The notes: a model not told the origin generated them from the sequence alone. Numbered from the stretch's first letter, positions 33,311 to 43,805 are shown. The stretch: DNA of 64,000 bases from Sphingopyxis microcysteis (GCF_012274265.1 NZ_JAANYY010000002.1:1302001-1366000); one strand, 5' to 3'. A program made the numbers and translations.

Positions 33311-35497
33311 TCAATAGGCCAGGTCGAGCGCGAGGCCGACGGTCCGCGGCTGGAGCGGCGAAATGCCAAGGAAGCTCGGCTGATTGAGCCCGTTGGCAAA
33401 GGTCGACCGCGCCATCTCACCCTGATTATCGAGCAGATTGCGGGCATAGGCGCGCAATGTCCAGTGATCGCCCACGGTGATCGAGGCGTTGAGATCGACC
33501 GAGGTATAAGCCTTGGCCTTTGCCACCAGCGGATCGCTTTCGACCAGCGACAGCCGGTTGCTGGCGTGGCGGATGCCGGCGCCAAAGCTGCCCTTGTTGC
33601 CGCCGCCCAGCTCGAATTCATAATCGGCGCGCAGCGCCCCGCTGAATTTCGGCACCGCGGGCAGGCGGTCGCCCTTGACGCCGCTGATTTCGGGCACATC
33701 CTCGCTCAACCCCGCGTCGGTATAGCTGCCGGTCGCGCTGATCGTCAGGCCAGGGGATGGACGCACCGCAAAGCTGCCCTCGATCCCCTTGCTGCGCGCC
33801 TTGCCGCCGTTCGCACCGCCCGACACGCCGCCGAACGAACGCACGACCTGGATGTCGGTCCAGTCCATCAGGAACAGCGCGACATCGACCGAAACCATGC
33901 GGTCGGCAAAGTCAGCCTTCAAACCCACTTCATAGTTTTTCATGCGGTCGGCATCGACCGTCGGCGGGACGTTCGGAACGATGACGTTCGGTCCGCCGGG
34001 ACGATAGCCCGTCGCGAGCCGCGCATAGAGCATCGCGTCGTCATTGATGTGGAATTGCGGGCTGATCGAATAGGTGAACACGCTTTCCGCCGATGTGCCG
34101 GGATCGTCGGCTTGGGGCACGATCGCCCCCGAGCTGATCTGGCGGAACGTCTGCTTGTTGCGCGCCCAGCGCAGGCCGCCGGTGATTTCGAACTGCTCGC
34201 TGAGCTTGAAGGTGCCGTTCCCGAAGATCGCATATTCCTTGTATGTCGCGGGTAGCCCGACGATCGCCAGCGGATCGAGCCCGGGGATCGGATTGCCTGC
34301 CATGTCGAACGAGCGAACCAGCTGTGCATTGCTGGTGGTTTCATCGGTGAAGAAGCCGCCGATCAGCCATTCGAACCGTCCGCCGCTCGGCGACGCAAGC
34401 CGCAGTTCCTGCGTCCATTTCTTGAGGCCGAGGTCGAGCGAGAACGGCGTGATGCCGGGCGGGACGGCGCCGCCGGTCAGCAGCGGGAACAGCACGCCAA
34501 AGGCATAGCTCGCATCCTGCACCTGCGCGCTCTGCGTCTTGCTGTACGTCGTCGCCGAGGTCAGCGTCGCGGCGCCGAAATCATAGTCGAGCGTTGCCGA
34601 ATAATAGTCGAGGTCGACGTCGAAGGATTCGGGGACAAAATTGTTGAACGAGCGTCCATCGCCCAGCCGCTGTCCGGTCAGGTCGGCGGCGTAGAGGGCG
34701 TTGCCGTCGGAATCGAGCGACTGCCAAATCCCGGCCAGCTTCACGCTGAATTCGGGCGTCGGGGTCCACAGCAGCGCCGCGCGGCCGCCGCGCTGTTCAT
34801 AATCATTCTGATCGGTCAGCGCGGCATTATTGACGCTGTCGACCCAGCCCGGGGTGCTGCGCCAGGCGAAGCTGCCGCTCACTGCCAGCTTGTCCTCCAC
34901 GATCGGCAGATTGACCATCACCTGCGCGCCCCAGCCAAGCCCGTCGCCGCCCTTGATCGCGAAGCCCTCGGCCCCCGCTTTCACGCTGAAGGCATTGGTG
35001 TTCGGCTGGACGGTGACATATTTGACCAAGCCGCCGATCGAGCTCGCGCCATAGAGCGTCCCCTGCGGCCCTTTCAGCACTTCGATCCGTTCCAAATCAT
35101 AGGGCATCAGGTCGATCGTGAACGAGCCAGCGCGGTTGTAGATCGCGCTCGATCCCACCGGTGCGTCGTCAAGATAAATGCCGACGGTCTGGCTGGAGTT
35201 CAGCGGCGCGACACCGCGCAGCGTGATGGTGGTCTGACCGGGCGTACCGCTGTTGCTGACGTTCATGCCGGGAACGTAACCGGCATAGTCAACGAGCGAC
35301 GCCGAGCCCTGCTGTTGAAGCTCCTCACCATTCACGACGGCGATCGAGATCGGCACGTCCTGGACATTCTGGACGCGCTTTTGCGCGGTGACGACGATTT
35401 CGCCCGCCGCCTCGACGGCGCCCGGTTCCTGCGCCTGCGCAGGCATCGCGGCGATCATTGCGGCGATGCTTGCGGCGAAATAAACTCTCTTGTTCAT
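33311..35497 (-). CDS. TonB-dependent outer membrane receptor
   Basis: Active outer-membrane importer, 728 residues. A signal peptide ends at Ala-Gln-Ala (about 22). A TonB-box-like 'GEIVVTAQKR' is followed by a plug domain (about 45-160, with 'VPISIAVVNGEEL' and 'LKGPQGTLYGASSIGGLV') and a 22-strand barrel closing in the aromatic-poor end 'VGLALDLAY'. It stands second in the leftward operon, 4 bp after a Tat-exported dipeptidase gene and just before dgcN, so its ligand is probably a peptide or amino-acid conjugate rather than iron. No extracytoplasmic-sigma signalling extension is seen. Confidence 0.93.
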   Translation of the reverse strand: MNKRVYFAASIAAMIAAMPAQAQEPGAVEAAGEIVVTAQKRVQNVQDVPISIAVVNGEELQQQGSASLVDYAGYVPGMNVSNSGTPGQTTITLRGVAPLNSSQTVGIYLDDAPVGSSAIYNRAGSFTIDLMPYDLERIEVLKGPQGTLYGASSIGGLVKYVTVQPNTNAFSVKAGAEGFAIKGGDGLGWGAQVMVNLPIVEDKLAVSGSFAWRSTPGWVDSVNNAALTDQNDYEQRGGRAALLWTPTPEFSVKLAGIWQSLDSDGNALYAADLTGQRLGDGRSFNNFVPESFDVDLDYYSATLDYDFGAATLTSATTYSKTQSAQVQDASYAFGVLFPLLTGGAVPPGITPFSLDLGLKKWTQELRLASPSGGRFEWLIGGFFTDETTSNAQLVRSFDMAGNPIPGLDPLAIVGLPATYKEYAIFGNGTFKLSEQFEITGGLRWARNKQTFRQISSGAIVPQADDPGTSAESVFTYSISPQFHINDDAMLYARLATGYRPGGPNVIVPNVPPTVDADRMKNYEVGLKADFADRMVSVDVALFLMDWTDIQVVRSFGGVSGGANGGKARSKGIEGSFAVRPSPGLTISATGSYTDAGLSEDVPEISGVKGDRLPAVPKFSGALRADYEFELGGGNKGSFGAGIRHASNRLSLVESDPLVAKAKAYTSVDLNASITVGDHWTLRAYARNLLDNQGEMARSTFANGLNQPSFLGISPLQPRTVGLALDLAY

Positions 35498-35501
35498 TGT
35501 C

Positions 35502-36644
35502 TTACCCCCAGACTTGCGCCAGCAGGCGGCGGAAATTGCCTCCCAACACGGCAGTGATGTTGTCGTTTGAACAGCCCCGGCGGATCAGTTCCTCGGTCAG
35601 GTCAAAGACCTTCAGAGGATGATCGAAACCGTCGATGTCGATCTTGTCGCGAAAGGCGTAGCTGCCCTTGTACGCGCCCTTGAGCAGCGCATATTCTTGC
35701 GGTGGCATGTCGTCATAGCCGTGCAGATCGGCGTCGGATCCGATGCCGACATGATCGATCCCGACCAGCTTCGCGACATGGTCGATATGGTCGGCCATAT
35801 GCCCGACGTTGGTCGGGTCGGTGGTGCGCACGAACATCCGCACCCCGGTAATGCCCATCACCCCGCCCTTGGCCGCCAGCGCCTTGATCGCGGCGTCGGT
35901 CTTGACGCGCGGATGATCGACCAGGGCGCGCGCATTGCTGTGCGTGATTGCGATCGGCCCCTTGGCGATCGCTATGGCATCCAGCGTCGTCTTGTCGCCA
36001 CAATGCGAGACGTCGACCAGCATGCGCTGCTTTTCCATTTCGGCGACGATCGCGGCGCCATAGTCGCTGATCCCGCCGTCGATCCGTTCGGTACTGCCCG
36101 ATCCGATCATATTCTGGCTGTTGTAGGTCAGCTGCGCGCAGCGCAGGCCAAGGCGGCGGAACAGCGCGACATCCTCGATCTTCTCAAAATGCTCGGCATT
36201 CTGGATGCCCATGATGACGGCGCATTTCTTGTCGGCCTTCGCACGATCGAGATCGGCGACGCCATCGACCAGCGTGAACACATGGCTGTTGCGCCCGGCA
36301 AAACCCTGCCACCCCGCCAGAAAGGTCAGCGCCTGTTTCTTCGCATCGGGGCCGCCCAACCCGTAAGCATTGTGAAAGCCGGTGATGCCGCTGGCGCGAA
36401 ACTCCGCGGCTTCGGCATCGGTCAGCCGGTGCGCGACATAATCTTCGGCTAAAGTGATCTTGAGCGGCGCCAGCATGTCGATGACGAGCGACCGCGCGAC
36501 GAGGTCGACGGCGCGGCGCGAGTAAACGCGCCCCGGTGCGACGGCGAATGCATAGCTTCCCCGGTTCACCATCGGCGCAGACAAGGCGGCGCCGACCGCG
36601 CCCGCGATGACCGCGCGGCGCGTTACTGCGAATGACCCCGTCAT
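35502..36644 (-). CDS. M19 membrane dipeptidase, Tat-exported
   Basis: Zinc dipeptidase, 380 residues. The N-terminus has a twin-arginine signal ('VTRRAVIAGAVGAALSAP'), unlike the lipoprotein signal of the other M19 protein here. Metal and substrate blocks: 'LVIDMLAPLK' in the place of the usual D-x-H-x-D (both His replaced), 'MGIQNAEHFEKI' with the bridging acidic position, 'MLVDVSHCGDKTT', 'IAITHSNARAL' and 'HVGIGSDADLHG'. The altered first motif makes strength of activity uncertain. The start at 36644 has a very strong GGGAGG site and directly follows the shared promoter element, so this is the first gene of the operon. Confidence 0.87.
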   Translation of the reverse strand: MTGSFAVTRRAVIAGAVGAALSAPMVNRGSYAFAVAPGRVYSRRAVDLVARSLVIDMLAPLKITLAEDYVAHRLTDAEAAEFRASGITGFHNAYGLGGPDAKKQALTFLAGWQGFAGRNSHVFTLVDGVADLDRAKADKKCAVIMGIQNAEHFEKIEDVALFRRLGLRCAQLTYNSQNMIGSGSTERIDGGISDYGAAIVAEMEKQRMLVDVSHCGDKTTLDAIAIAKGPIAITHSNARALVDHPRVKTDAAIKALAAKGGVMGITGVRMFVRTTDPTNVGHMADHIDHVAKLVGIDHVGIGSDADLHGYDDMPPQEYALLKGAYKGSYAFRDKIDIDGFDHPLKVFDLTEELIRRGCSNDNITAVLGGNFRRLLAQVWG

Positions 36645-36686
36645 TCCAGCCTCCCTCTCAACTAAATTTCAATATGACGACTATTG

Positions 36687-36731
36687 TCCTAATCAGAAAA
36701 TTGTCAACCCATTTAGGACATAAAATTGTCA
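36687..36731 (-). promoter_or_regulatory. Promoter/operator of the dipeptidase-TonB-dgcN operon, site 1 of a shared element
   Basis: On the plus strand it reads CTAATCAG followed by AAAATTGTCA (36697-36706), and AAAATTGTCA recurs at 36722-36731, exactly 25 bp away. Read leftward, TTGACA gives a -35 box, 40-60 bp before the dipeptidase start. A near copy lies at 39818-39838. A TAGGACATAA block (36714-36723) is also shared. CTRATYAG is itself an 8-bp palindrome, as expected of an HTH dimer site; the XRE-cupin regulator at 39858 is the candidate binder. Confidence 0.65.
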
Positions 36732-36732
36732 T

Positions 36733-37737
36733 CTATCCCCAAATTTCTGCCGGGCAATGGATCATCCCGCCGCGATACTCGACGCCGGGCGCTCGGTCGC
36801 GCGCCAGAAAGGTCGGCCCGTCGAGGTCGACGATGTCGCATAGCTGGCCCAGCACGAACGACGGGGCCATCGACAGGCTGGTGCCCATCATGTTGCCGAC
36901 CATCACGTCGAGCCCCAGCTTGCGCGCCTGCCGCGCGATCGCCAGCCCCTCGGTCAGCCCGCCACATTTATCGAGCTTGATATTGACGACGTCGAAGCGG
37001 CCGACCAGCGTCGCGGTATCGGCGAGCGTCACCGCGCTTTCGTCGGCGACAAAGGGCAAAGGCCGCTTCAGCCCGTCCAGATCGGACTCGCGCCCGCGCT
37101 TCAGCGGCTGTTCGAGCTGTGCGACGCGGGTCTGGACCAGCACCGGCAGCAGCTCCGCCAGCGTGGCAATGTCATAGCCCTGATTGGCATCGACCCCGAT
37201 CCACGCATGCGGGCGCGCGGTACGGATCGCGACAATCCGGGCGATGTCGTCGCTGAGGTCGCCGGTCAGCTTGACCTTGATCGGCGCCTCCGGATCGATC
37301 GCCAGCGCCGCCTTCGCCATGTTGCCCGCGCTGTCGGCGCCAAGCGTCAAAGTCGAGGGCAGCGCGCGCGGCGGCTTCAATCCGGCCAGTTCCCACACCG
37401 GCCGCCCCGCCTGCTTTGCTTCCAGATCCCAATAGGCGCAGTCGAGCGCATTGCGCGCGCCGCCGGGCGGCAGCAACGCCTGCAAATCGGCGCGCGTCGC
37501 ACCGCGCTCGACTGCCTGGCGCACCCGCGTCGCCTCGGCCAGCATATGGTCGATGTCGTCGCCCAGATAATAGACCCCCGCCCCCTCGCCGCGGCCGACG
37601 TGCGTCCCGTCGGAAAGCTCGGCGACAAGCAGCGCGGTTTCGGTAAAGACGTGCCCCGAAATGCGGAACGGCTGGTGATAGGGAAACCGCTCGACCCGAA
37701 GGTCGAGCGTCAGTTCCTGTGTCATTTGCGTCGCCAT
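36733..37737 (-). CDS. dgcA: Enolase-superfamily epimerase, DgcA-like N-acetyl-D-glutamate racemase / dipeptide epimerase
   Basis: About 334 residues from the ATG at 37737, which shares one base with the upstream stop (TGATG). The capping domain covers about 1-120 and the barrel carries all catalytic residues of the Ala-Glu-epimerase branch: K154-x-K156, the metal ligands D183, E209 and D232 (in DES), N185, and K254 opposite. Members epimerise L-Ala-D/L-Glu dipeptides or N-acetyl-glutamate. With dgcN in the same locus the DgcA reading is favoured; dipeptide epimerase is the alternative and would also fit the dipeptidases. It is the second gene of a leftward pair with the serine hydrolase. Confidence 0.85.
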   Translation of the reverse strand: MATQMTQELTLDLRVERFPYHQPFRISGHVFTETALLVAELSDGTHVGRGEGAGVYYLGDDIDHMLAEATRVRQAVERGATRADLQALLPPGGARNALDCAYWDLEAKQAGRPVWELAGLKPPRALPSTLTLGADSAGNMAKAALAIDPEAPIKVKLTGDLSDDIARIVAIRTARPHAWIGVDANQGYDIATLAELLPVLVQTRVAQLEQPLKRGRESDLDGLKRPLPFVADESAVTLADTATLVGRFDVVNIKLDKCGGLTEGLAIARQARKLGLDVMVGNMMGTSLSMAPSFVLGQLCDIVDLDGPTFLARDRAPGVEYRGGMIHCPAEIWG

Positions 37738-39716
37738 CAATACACCATATCAAAGCCATAAAGGTTGAACGCGAGCGTCACCCACACCAGCACCAGCGCC
37801 GCGAGTAGCAGCAGCACCGCGCCGAGCTTCATCGTCCAGCGGCGCTTGTCCTTGATCGTCAGCCACAGGTGCCAGCCGGCGGTTGCCAACAGCCCGAACG
37901 AGGCCACCGGGGTCAGGATGCGCAGCAGGTGGATCAGCCAGTCGAGCGGGCCGCCCAGGCTGCCGATATCGGCGGAGAAGGCCGCGATCAGTCCGAGCCA
38001 ACCCGCCAGCGACGCAAGGACCAGCCAAGCAAAGATGCGCGACAAGCGGTAGGCGCGCCGCGACTGGCCTTCGAGCGCAAAATCGGCCTTGAAGCTGCGC
38101 CGCACCAGCGCCCGCACCGGCCAGGCCAAGGCCGCAAGCAGCACGATGCCGAGCGCCGCGATCAGCGCCGGAGTCAGCCAGGCGGCATTGACGCCCGCCG
38201 GGGCCGGTTCGAACACCATGAACGGCGATCCGGCATCGACGCTGAAGCGCACCACCCGGCCGTCCTGCACTTCGGCGGCAAGGCGTTCGCCGGTGCCGCG
38301 GTCGCGCCACACGAACGGTTCGACCTCGACCCAGTCGCGCGCACCGGCGCCAAGGCCGTCCAATGCGGGGAAGCTGATCTTGCCGTCTTCGGTAAGCGAA
38401 ATCGTCGCTTGCCCAAGCAGCCCGATCAGGCTCATGAAGTTAGTGAACGATCCGCGGCTGCTGACATAATTGCCGACCATCATCTGCGCATGTTCGTTCG
38501 CGGTCTTGGCATCGACTTGGCCCGCCTTGTCCTCGCCCGGCAGATAGCGATCGGCAAATTTGTGGAACAACGCGCTGCGTATCGCGCCCGCATCGCCCTG
38601 CGTCCCGGCGCTGTTCATCGACACATACACGCCGATGTCATCCTCGGGGAACAGCCACAGATAGGAGTGGAACCAGACCGTATCGCCGCCATGCGCGATC
38701 GCGCGCCGACCGTTGACCCATTGCTCGTAGAAACCAAGCGCCATGCTGTTGAGCGGGCCGACACCAGGCGCCTTGAAATCGTGCATCTGCTTGGTCGTGG
38801 CAGCCGACATCAGCCCAGCGCCGTCATTGAGGTGCGCGATCATGAACTTCGCCATGTCGGCGCCGCTCGCCGACAGGCTGCCGGCCGGTCCGGGGATCAC
38901 GATCTCGAAGGGCTTCGCCTTTTGCGTGATGTCGGGATAGCCCTTGGCCATATGCGGCGCGAGGCGCGCGGGCAGCGGCTGGCGGAACGTCGAATGATTC
39001 ATCCCGAGCGGCTTGAAGATGTGATTTTCGATATAATTATCGAACGGCTCGCCGCTGACGCGCTCGACGATATAGCCTGCGAGCGCCGTCGCATAGTTGG
39101 AGTAAGCGGGGGTCGTCCCCGGCGCAAAGACCCGCTCGGGCAGCGCCAGCGGCATCTGCTGCTTCAGCGTCATCACCGCCTTGGGATCGCTGCTGATCAG
39201 GTGACGCACCGACTCTTCGAACCCCGGGGTGTGGGTCATGATGTTGCGCATCGTGACCGGCTTGCCCTGATAAGGCGGGATCTTGAAATCGAGATAGGCG
39301 TTCACATCCTTGTCGAGGTCGATCTTGCCCGCCTCGACCTGTTGCATCACCGCGGTCCAGGTCAGCAGTTTCGACACCGATCCGGGGCGGAACATCGTCG
39401 TTTCGGGGAGCACCGGCGCGCGCTTGGCAACATCGGCAAAGCCATAGCCTTTTTGCAGCACGACCTGGTTCCCGCGGACGACGACGACCACCGCGCCGGG
39501 GATCCGCGCGCGTTCGAGCGCATAGGGCAGATAGCCGTCCATCCACGCTTCAAGGTCCGCTGCATCAAGCGTAACCGGCGCCTTCGGCGTGGCAGGACTG
39601 ACCACGGCGGCTGTTTCGACTTTCTTCGCCGTCGGTGCGGGCAGCGGCCCCTGTGCCGCCAGCGGCAGCGCGGCGAGCGCCGCCAGTCCGATCATCGCCT
39701 TGCGGATGAAACGCAT
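37737..39716 (-). CDS. Beta-lactamase-fold serine hydrolase with C-terminal membrane domain
   Basis: About 659 residues from the ATG at 39716, which has AAGGGGA upstream; the frame is open to 39791 but that part lacks a ribosome site. A signal peptide covers about 1-21. The catalytic domain (about 50-400) has S113-V-S-K116, Y203-S-N and a late H-G-G-D, so it is intact. The C-terminal 170 residues hold four or five hydrophobic helices, placing the enzyme on the periplasmic face of the inner membrane. Related proteins are D-aminopeptidase or penicillin-binding-like. It is divergent from the XRE regulator, with the shared promoter element between them, and is coupled to dgcA. Confidence 0.88.
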   Translation of the reverse strand: MRFIRKAMIGLAALAALPLAAQGPLPAPTAKKVETAAVVSPATPKAPVTLDAADLEAWMDGYLPYALERARIPGAVVVVVRGNQVVLQKGYGFADVAKRAPVLPETTMFRPGSVSKLLTWTAVMQQVEAGKIDLDKDVNAYLDFKIPPYQGKPVTMRNIMTHTPGFEESVRHLISSDPKAVMTLKQQMPLALPERVFAPGTTPAYSNYATALAGYIVERVSGEPFDNYIENHIFKPLGMNHSTFRQPLPARLAPHMAKGYPDITQKAKPFEIVIPGPAGSLSASGADMAKFMIAHLNDGAGLMSAATTKQMHDFKAPGVGPLNSMALGFYEQWVNGRRAIAHGGDTVWFHSYLWLFPEDDIGVYVSMNSAGTQGDAGAIRSALFHKFADRYLPGEDKAGQVDAKTANEHAQMMVGNYVSSRGSFTNFMSLIGLLGQATISLTEDGKISFPALDGLGAGARDWVEVEPFVWRDRGTGERLAAEVQDGRVVRFSVDAGSPFMVFEPAPAGVNAAWLTPALIAALGIVLLAALAWPVRALVRRSFKADFALEGQSRRAYRLSRIFAWLVLASLAGWLGLIAAFSADIGSLGGPLDWLIHLLRILTPVASFGLLATAGWHLWLTIKDKRRWTMKLGAVLLLLAALVLVWVTLAFNLYGFDMVY

Positions 39717-39800
39717 CACTTTCCCCTTTTGTCTGGGTCGCCCTGTCTGACCTTGCAGCAAGCGGCGCGACGCCTTACCAAGGGTCAACAACTGTTAACC

Positions 39801-39838
39801 CAATAGGGACATAATGATCCTGATTAGAAAATTGTCAA
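39801..39838. promoter_or_regulatory. Divergent promoter/operator between serine hydrolase-dgcA and the XRE regulator, site 2
   Basis: The plus strand carries CTGATTAG (39820-39827) followed by AAAATTGTCA (39828-39837). It matches site 1 (36687-36707) at 19 of 21 positions, with the two changes keeping the CTRATYAG palindrome. A TAGGGACATAA block (39804-39814) is also shared. Read leftward, TTGACA provides a -35 box for the serine hydrolase; read rightward it abuts the start of the XRE gene, suggesting autoregulation. Confidence 0.65.
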
Positions 39839-39857
39839 ACATGGAATGGAAATTTTG

Positions 39858-40481
39858 ATGGCGGCGCGTGCGGCCCCACCCACACTCGGCACCGTGATGA
39901 AGAGCATTCGCTCGCGAAACGGCTGGACACTCAAGGAGATGAGCGCGAAATCGGGGATCCCGGTCTCGACGCTGTCGAAGGTCGAACATGACCGGCTGAC
40001 GCTCAGTTACGACAAGCTCCAGCAGCTCAGCCAGCGACTCAGCATCCGCATGTCGGACCTGTTTGCCGAGGATGAGGGCGACACCACTCCGCGCGTCACC
40101 GGCCGCCGCAGCGTCGGAACGATCGATCAGGCAGTGCGCGTCACGACCGACAATTACGACTATCATTACCTCTGCACCGACCTGCGCCAGAAACGGATGA
40201 TCCCGATCATCACCCGCATCCGCGCGCACAGCGCGAGCGAGTTCGGCGAGCTGGTCCGCCACCAGGGTGAGGAGTTCATCTATGTGCTCGAGGGCGCGAT
40301 CGAGATTCACACCGAATTTTACGATCCCGTCGCGCTCAAGACCGGCGAGGGCATCTATCTCGATTCGTCGATGGGCCACGCTTATGTCGTCGCCGACGGG
40401 TTCGACGAGGCGCTGGTGCTCGGTGTCTGTTCGAGCGCCGACGACGGGCTGATGGATTCGCTCATGAGCCTGCACGGCTGA
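39858..40481 (+). CDS. XRE-family regulator with C-terminal cupin domain
   Basis: One-component regulator, 207 residues from the ATG at 39858; another ATG lies in frame at 39846 and the choice is uncertain. The N-terminal HTH (about 8-62) reads 'LGTVMKSIRSRNGWTLKEMS' then 'GIPVSTLSKVEHDRLTLSYD', typical of the SinR/XRE fold. The cupin (about 105-190) has 'GEEFIYVLEGAIEIHTEFYD' and 'GEGIYLDSSMGHAYV'. Such proteins sense amino-acid-like or polyamine ligands through the cupin and often control their own locus. It is divergent from the serine hydrolase-dgcA pair, upstream of a D-aminoacylase relative, and beside one copy of the shared operator. Confidence 0.9.
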   Translation: MAARAAPPTLGTVMKSIRSRNGWTLKEMSAKSGIPVSTLSKVEHDRLTLSYDKLQQLSQRLSIRMSDLFAEDEGDTTPRVTGRRSVGTIDQAVRVTTDNYDYHYLCTDLRQKRMIPIITRIRAHSASEFGELVRHQGEEFIYVLEGAIEIHTEFYDPVALKTGEGIYLDSSMGHAYVVADGFDEALVLGVCSSADDGLMDSLMSLHG

Positions 40482-40500
40482 TCCCAATCGGAGAAAATTG

Positions 40501-42198
<1,698 letters not shown>

Positions 42199-42346
42199 CC
42201 CCGCGCCGGCGGCGCCGAAAAATGCGTATAACTAAGCTGCTGTTTTGACGCTGGTTTGCATGAACTAGTCCATCGACCCGGCGCCAAAGCGCAAATTCCT
42301 TCCAGAATCGGCTTAAAAGCGTCGATGCGAGCCCGTTAATTCTCGC

Positions 42347-43483
42347 ATGACCACCAAAGCAACCCCATCGAACGAGCCGGTAGGACGGCTTCTGGATTGG
42401 CTGGGACTTCGCCCGGGGCGAAACAATCCCGCGGCAGGACGCCCGGCGCCCCCGGACGGTGGCGGCACGCGCGACCTTGCGCAGTTGGCGCGGCATCAGC
42501 TGATCGGTACGATCATGGCCTTTCTGGTCGACAACGACCTCGACGTGTCGCCCGCGAACCTGTTGCTCGCGCATGGCGCCTTTTCGGGCATGAACCCGCC
42601 GCTCGCCCGGCAAATTACCGCGCGGTCGCAATCGCCCGAGGGGATCACGCAGCAATGGCTCAACGAGCTGAGCGAACAGAATAGCGCCCCCGCCGACCAC
42701 GCCGATCTCGACCGCCTGATGACGCGGCTCGAAACCAATCTCGAATCCTTTCATGCCCACGCCAAGGAAGCGCGGAGCGTCACCAGCGATTACGGCACCG
42801 AACTCGAACAGCATGTCGACGATCTGGAACAGCTCCAGAAAACCGGGCGGATCGTCTCGAGCCTCGCCGATCTTGCCAAGGTCATGCTGGAGCGCACGCG
42901 CAAGGCCGAAGACCATATGCGCAAGAGCGAGGATGAGGCCAAGGCGCTGCGCCGCAGCCTCGAGCGCGCCAAGCGCGACGCCGAGCTCGATTTCCTGACC
43001 GGCCTGCCCAACCGCCGCGCATTCGAAATCCTGCTCGAACGTCATTACAAGGAAGCCCGCGCCGCCTGCGAACCGCTCAGCGTCGCCTTTTGCGACATCG
43101 ACGAGTTCAAGAAGGTCAACGATCTTCATGGCCATGAAGCCGGTGACCGCGTGATCAAGGCCATCGCCGACACGCTGGCGCGCATTTCCGACGATCGCTG
43201 TCACGTCGCCCGTCATGGCGGCGAGGAATTTGTCATGCTGTTCCGTGGCCTGACCCCGACCCAAGCGGCGCAGCGACTCGACGAGGCGCGCGAAGGGTTG
43301 GCCGAACGCCGCCTGATCAACCGCAAGACCGACGAGCCGTTCGGGCAGATTACCTTCTCGGGCGGGGTCGCCGACGTCTTTGGCTATGGCGAAACGCGCG
43401 GCGCGCTCAAGGCCGCCGACGACGCCCTGTACAAAGCGAAAGCAGGCGGTCGCAACCGCATCGAACTCGCCGAACCCAACTGA
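42347..43483 (+). CDS. Soluble GGDEF diguanylate cyclase
   Basis: Makes c-di-GMP from two GTP. It has 378 residues, no membrane segment and no signal. An unrecognised helical N-terminal region (about 45-145) is followed by a coiled coil (about 150-215) and the GGDEF domain (about 212-378) with an intact active-site GGEEF (291-295) and 'DFLTGLPNRRAFE'. The inhibitory RxxD site normally nine residues before GGEEF is absent (Asp-Asp-Arg-Cys there), so product feedback should be lacking. It stands alone between the D-aminoacylase relative and a receptor gene. It is the only c-di-GMP enzyme in a window that also carries a LapG-like protease, but a functional link is unproven. Confidence 0.93.
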   Translation: MTTKATPSNEPVGRLLDWLGLRPGRNNPAAGRPAPPDGGGTRDLAQLARHQLIGTIMAFLVDNDLDVSPANLLLAHGAFSGMNPPLARQITARSQSPEGITQQWLNELSEQNSAPADHADLDRLMTRLETNLESFHAHAKEARSVTSDYGTELEQHVDDLEQLQKTGRIVSSLADLAKVMLERTRKAEDHMRKSEDEAKALRRSLERAKRDAELDFLTGLPNRRAFEILLERHYKEARAACEPLSVAFCDIDEFKKVNDLHGHEAGDRVIKAIADTLARISDDRCHVARHGGEEFVMLFRGLTPTQAAQRLDEAREGLAERRLINRKTDEPFGQITFSGGVADVFGYGETRGALKAADDALYKAKAGGRNRIELAEPN

Positions 43484-43510
43484 ACCAAGCTTCCCGCAAG
43501 GGGGCGGGAC

Positions 43511-43556
43511 GCCGCGGATCATCGCGCACCAGAGCGCGACGATCCGCGGCGATTTT
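43511..43556 (+). terminator. Terminator-like hairpin after the diguanylate cyclase gene
   Basis: A 17-bp GC-rich stem with one mismatch and a 5-base loop (43511-43550), followed by GATTTT. The short T-run makes it a moderate terminator, 27 bp after the stop codon. Confidence 0.65.
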
Positions 43557-43732
43557 CGTGCATGGCGGCGCGACCGGCGGGCAAGGACCGCTGCCGCCGC
43601 CTGTTCCAATGTCGGCAGGCCACCTCCGGCACGCAGCGCGCATCTTAACAAGTCCAATATAATACCAATTTTGATATTGGCGCCCCGCCGCTGCGCCCCA
43701 CAGTAAGCATTCGCCCCCGCATAACTCCAATC

Positions 43733-43766
43733 TTGACAGCATAAGCAGGATTGTTATGACTTATGC
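43733..43766 (+). promoter_or_regulatory. Promoter with overlapping inverted repeat upstream of the TonB receptor
   Basis: TTGACA at 43733-43738 and TATGAC at 43755-43760 with a 16-bp spacer suit a sigma-70 promoter. GCATAAG (43739-43745) and CTTATGC (43760-43766) form an inverted repeat that straddles the -10 region, a good repressor site. The receptor's GGGAGG ribosome site is at about 43795-43800. Confidence 0.55.
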
Positions 43767-43805
43767 ATTACCAATAAAGACCAACGGATCTTTGGGAGGA
43801 TCGAC

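Larger units (their letters stand above)
43484..43805 (+). other. Intergenic region with terminator and receptor promoter
   Basis: A 322-bp gap: a hairpin at 43511-43556 follows the cyclase, and the promoter/palindrome at 43733-43766 precedes the receptor. The stretch between (43560-43730) shows no gene or further structure. Confidence 0.5.

Noticed and set aside
37869-39806. A 645-codon frame antisense to the serine hydrolase
   Set aside because: The opposite strand carries S-x-x-K, YSN and HGG motifs in order plus a signal peptide; this frame has none.
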